From Brachycybe producta (lineage: Eukaryota > Arthropoda > Diplopoda > Playtdesmida > Andrognathidae): a DNA stretch of 64,000 bases. The position numbers and the translations under genes are program-made. Shown one piece after another: positions 61,171-64,000 of this stretch (the stretch's first letter is position 1; each line of letters starts with the position of its first letter). The stretch spans positions 108,236 to 172,235 of the forward strand of contig JAUPFP010000139.1 of NCBI GenBank assembly GCA_036925085.1, written 5' to 3'. The notes below the pieces were generated by a model that made no database searches, had not been told where the DNA came from, and saw nothing but the letters and a program-made list of their open reading frames with translations.

Positions 61171-64000
61171 TAACTTCAACTTCAACATCAACTTCATCTT
61201 CAACTTCAACTTAAAATTCATCTTCAACTTCAACTTCAACTTCAACTTCAACTTCAACTTCAACTTCAACTTCAACTTCAATTTTAACTTCAACTTCAAC
61301 TTCAACTTCAACTTCAACTTCAACTTCAACTTCAACTTCAACTTCAACATTAACTTCAACTTTAAACTTCAACTTCGACTTCAACTTCGATTTCAACTTT
61401 GACTTTAACTTCGACTTTAACTTCAACTTCAACTTTGACTTCAACTTTGACTTCAACTTTGACTTCAACTTCAACTTCAACTGCGACTTCAACTTCAACT
61501 TCAACTTCAACTTCAACTTCAACTTCACTTTAACTTTAACTTCAACTTCAACTTCAACATTAACTTCAACTTCAACTTCAACTTCAACTTTAACTTTAAC
61601 TTCAACTTCAACTTCAACTTCAACTTTAACTTCAACTTCAACTTTAACTTTAACTTCAACTTCAACATCAACTTCATCTTCAACTTCAACTTAAAATTCA
61701 TCTTCAACTTCAACTTCAACTTCAACTTCAACTTCAACTTCAACTTCAACTTCAACATTAACTTCAACTTCAATTTTAACTTCAACTTCAACTTCAACTT
61801 CAACTTCAACTTCAACTTCAACTTCAACATTAACTTCAACATTAACTTCAACTTTAACTTCAACTTCAACTTCAACTTCGACTTCAACTTTGACTTCAAC
61901 TTCGACTTCAACTTCGATTTCAACTTCGACTTTAACTTCGACTTTAACTTCGACTTTAACTTCAACTTCAACTTTGACTTCAACTTTGGCTTCAACTTCA
62001 ACTTCAACTTTAACTTTAACTTCAACTTCAACTTCAACTTTGACTTCAACTTTGGCTTCAACTTCAACTTCAACTTCGACTTCAATTTCAACTTCAACCT
62101 CAATTTCAAATTCATCTTCAACTTTAATTTCAACTTCAACTTCAGTTTCAACTTCAAATTCAACTTCAAATTCAATTTCAACTTCAATTTCAATTTTAAC
62201 TTCAACTTCAATTTCAACTTCAACCTCAACTTCAAATTCAACTTCAAATTTAAATCCAACTTCAACTTCAAATTCAACTTCAAATTCCACTTAAACTTCA
62301 ACTTCAACTTCAACTTCAACTTTTACTTTAACTTCAACTTTAATTTCAACTTCAACTTCAGTTTCAACTTCAAATTCAACTTCAAATTCAATTTCAACTT
62401 CAACTTTAACTTCAGTTTTAAATTCAACTTCAACTTCAAATTCAACTACAAATTCAACTTCAACTTCAACTTCAACTTCAACTTCAACTTCAACTTCAAC
62501 TTTTACTTTAACTTCAACTTAAAATTCAACTTCAACATCAACTTCAACATCATTTTCAACTTCAACTTCAACTTAAAATTCAACTTCAAGTTAAAATTCA
62601 ACTTCAACTTCAACTTCAACTTTAACTTTAACTTCAACTTAAAATTCAACTTCAACTTCAACTTCAACATCATTTTCAACTTCAACTTCAACTTAAAATT
62701 CAACTTAAAGTTAAAATTCAACTTCAACTTCAACTTCAACTTTAACTTCAACTTCAACTTCAACATCAACTTCATCTTCAACTTCAACTTCAACTTAAAA
62801 TTCAACTTCAACTTCAACTTCAAATTCAACTGCAACTTCAACTTCAACTTCAACTTCAACTTCAACATTAACTTCAACTTCAATTTTAACTTCAACTTCA
62901 ACTTCAACTTCAACTTCAACTTCAACTACAACTTCAACATTAACTTCAACTTCAACTTCAACTTCAACTTTGACTTCAACTTTGACTTCAACTTCGATTT
63001 CAACTTCGACTTTAACTTCGACTTTAACTTCAACTTCAACTTTGACTTCAACTTTGACTTCAACTTCAACTTCAACTTCGACTTCAACTTCAACTTCAAC
63101 TTCAACTTCGACTTCACCTTCAACTTCAAGTTCAATTTCAACTTCAATTTCAACTTCAACTTTAACTTTAACTTCAACTTCAACTTCAACTTTAACTTCA
63201 ACATCAACTTCAAATTCAATTTCAACTTCAACCTCAACTTCAAATTCATCTTCAACTTTAATTTCAACTTCATCTTCAGTTTCAACTTCAAATTCAACTT
63301 CAAATTCAATTTCAACATCAATTTCAATTTTAACTTCAACTTCAATTTCAACTTCAACCTCAACTTCAAATTCAACTTCAAATTTAAATTCAACTTCAAC
63401 TTCAACTTCAAATTCAACTTCAAATTCAACTTCAAATTTAAATTCAACTTCAACTTCAACTTCAACTTCACCTTTAACTTCAACTTTAACTGCAACTTCA
63501 ACTTTAAATTCAACTTCATCTTCAAATTCAACTTCAAATTCAACTTCAAATTCAACTTCAACTTCAACTTCAACATTAACTTCAACTTCAACTTTAACTT
63601 CAACTTCAATTTCAACTTCAACCTCAACTTCAAATTCATCTTCAAATTTAATTTCAACTTCAACTTCAGTTTCAACTTCAAATTCAACTTCAACTTCAAT
63701 TTCAACTTCAATTTCAATTTCAACTTCAACTTCAATTTCAACTTCAACCTCAACTTCAATTTTAACTTCAACGTCAATGTCAACCTCAACTTCAAATTCA
63801 ACTTCAAATTCAACTTCAACTTCAACTCCAACATAACTTCAACATTAACTTCAACCTCAACTTTAACTTCAACTTCAACTTCAACTTCAACTTCAACTTC
63901 GACTTCAACTTCGACTTTAACTTCGACTTCAACTTCAACTTCAACTTCGACTTCAACTTCAACTTCAACTTTGGCTTCAATTTCGACTTCAACTTGGTCT
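61170..64000 (+). repeat. Right end of the array in the window
   Basis: A CACTTTAAC frame break is present near 61.53 kb, followed by a GAC/TTTAAC block, an AAATTC-rich block and the third partial copy of the 1.89-kb unit from about 62.77 kb. No unique sequence appears before base 64000. Confidence 0.8.

Larger units (their letters stand above)
7162..64000 (+). repeat. AACTTC hexamer satellite array, 56.8 kb, single orientation
   Basis: Nearly every base belongs to a six-base frame AACTTC or a one- or two-base variant: AACTTT, GACTTC, ACATTA, TACTTC, AAATTC, AATTTT, AACCTC. No inverted segment and no unique gene-like sequence is visible. The + strand has almost no G outside GAC, TTG and CAGTT variants. 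The hexamer reads NF, TS and LQ on the + strand and EV and KL on the - strand; only AGT-TGA stops. All long open frames here are therefore products of the repeat, not genes. Variants are not scattered but occur in blocks that recur in order, as higher-order repeats. The array is cut by the right window edge. Confidence 0.98.

Noticed and set aside
7162-64000. CRISPR array
   Set aside because: The period is six bases with no unique spacers, in a eukaryotic setting.
7162-64000. Telomeric repeat
   Set aside because: AACTTC/GAAGTT does not match known telomere units such as TTAGG, TTAGGG or TTAGGC and lacks G-runs.
7162-64000. G-quadruplex potential
   Set aside because: The G-bearing strand has only single G residues (GAAGTT), never runs of two or more in the basic unit.
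7162-64000. Heat-shock-factor binding array (GAA every six bases)
   Set aside because: Heat-shock elements need GAA in alternating orientation every five bases; here all are direct repeats six apart.
1-64000. tRNA or rRNA genes
   Set aside because: No cloverleaf with A and B boxes and no rRNA-like sequence was noticed; the short LTR hairpins do not form a tRNA.

Overview
The window is a piece of a eukaryotic, most likely animal, repeat-rich chromosome region. It holds no ordinary host gene. The first 7.16 kb is the 3' part of a Ty3/gypsy LTR retrotransposon on the + strand. The remaining 56.8 kb is a single satellite array built on the hexamer AACTTC (GAAGTT on the other strand). The species cannot be named from this sequence. 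Eukaryotic origin rests on the Ty3/gypsy Pol, the TATA box and AATAAA signal in the LTR, and the satellite itself.

Retrotransposon (1-7161): the reading frame is already open at the left edge and runs to 5869. It encodes reverse transcriptase, RNase H and integrase with every catalytic residue intact, then a further ~1,055 codons after integrase that I do not recognise. A pyrimidine tract plus TAG lies 8 nt before an in-frame ATG at 3731, so the last 712 codons may be made as a separate third product. Between the stop codon and the LTR, 5895-6297 is a chain of about a dozen small perfect stem-loops. The 3' LTR is 6314-7161, with TGTAAC...GTTACA ends, a TATA box, a polyadenylation signal and several perfect inverted repeats. 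The 5' LTR, primer binding site, gag and protease lie outside the window. The coding frame shows no damage, which suggests a fairly young copy.

Satellite (7162-64000): the array starts directly at the LTR end and is still running at base 64000. All of it is in one orientation. The + strand is nearly free of G except where AAC has become GAC. The hexamer lacks stops in five of its six frames, so the array shows very long but meaningless open frames (up to 1,709 codons). Variant hexamers (TTTAAC, ACATTA, TTCGAC, AAATTC, AACCTC) are arranged in blocks that recur in order, giving a nested higher-order structure. Tandem duplications have spacings of 348/360, 456, 1098, 1446-1452, ~1482-1536, 1691, 1889, 2899-2911, 3350 and ~3.8-3.9 kb. 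Dispersed copies are 8.15 and 11.38 kb apart. Most length differences between copies are multiples of six. A one-base register shift is shared by 16 sites and marks descent of one block. The stretch 40.79-44.2 kb departs from the rule with tetramer and pentamer runs and one-base losses.

How the parts relate: the element appears to have inserted into, or at the edge of, the satellite. The satellite itself has grown by repeated duplication of kilobase segments.
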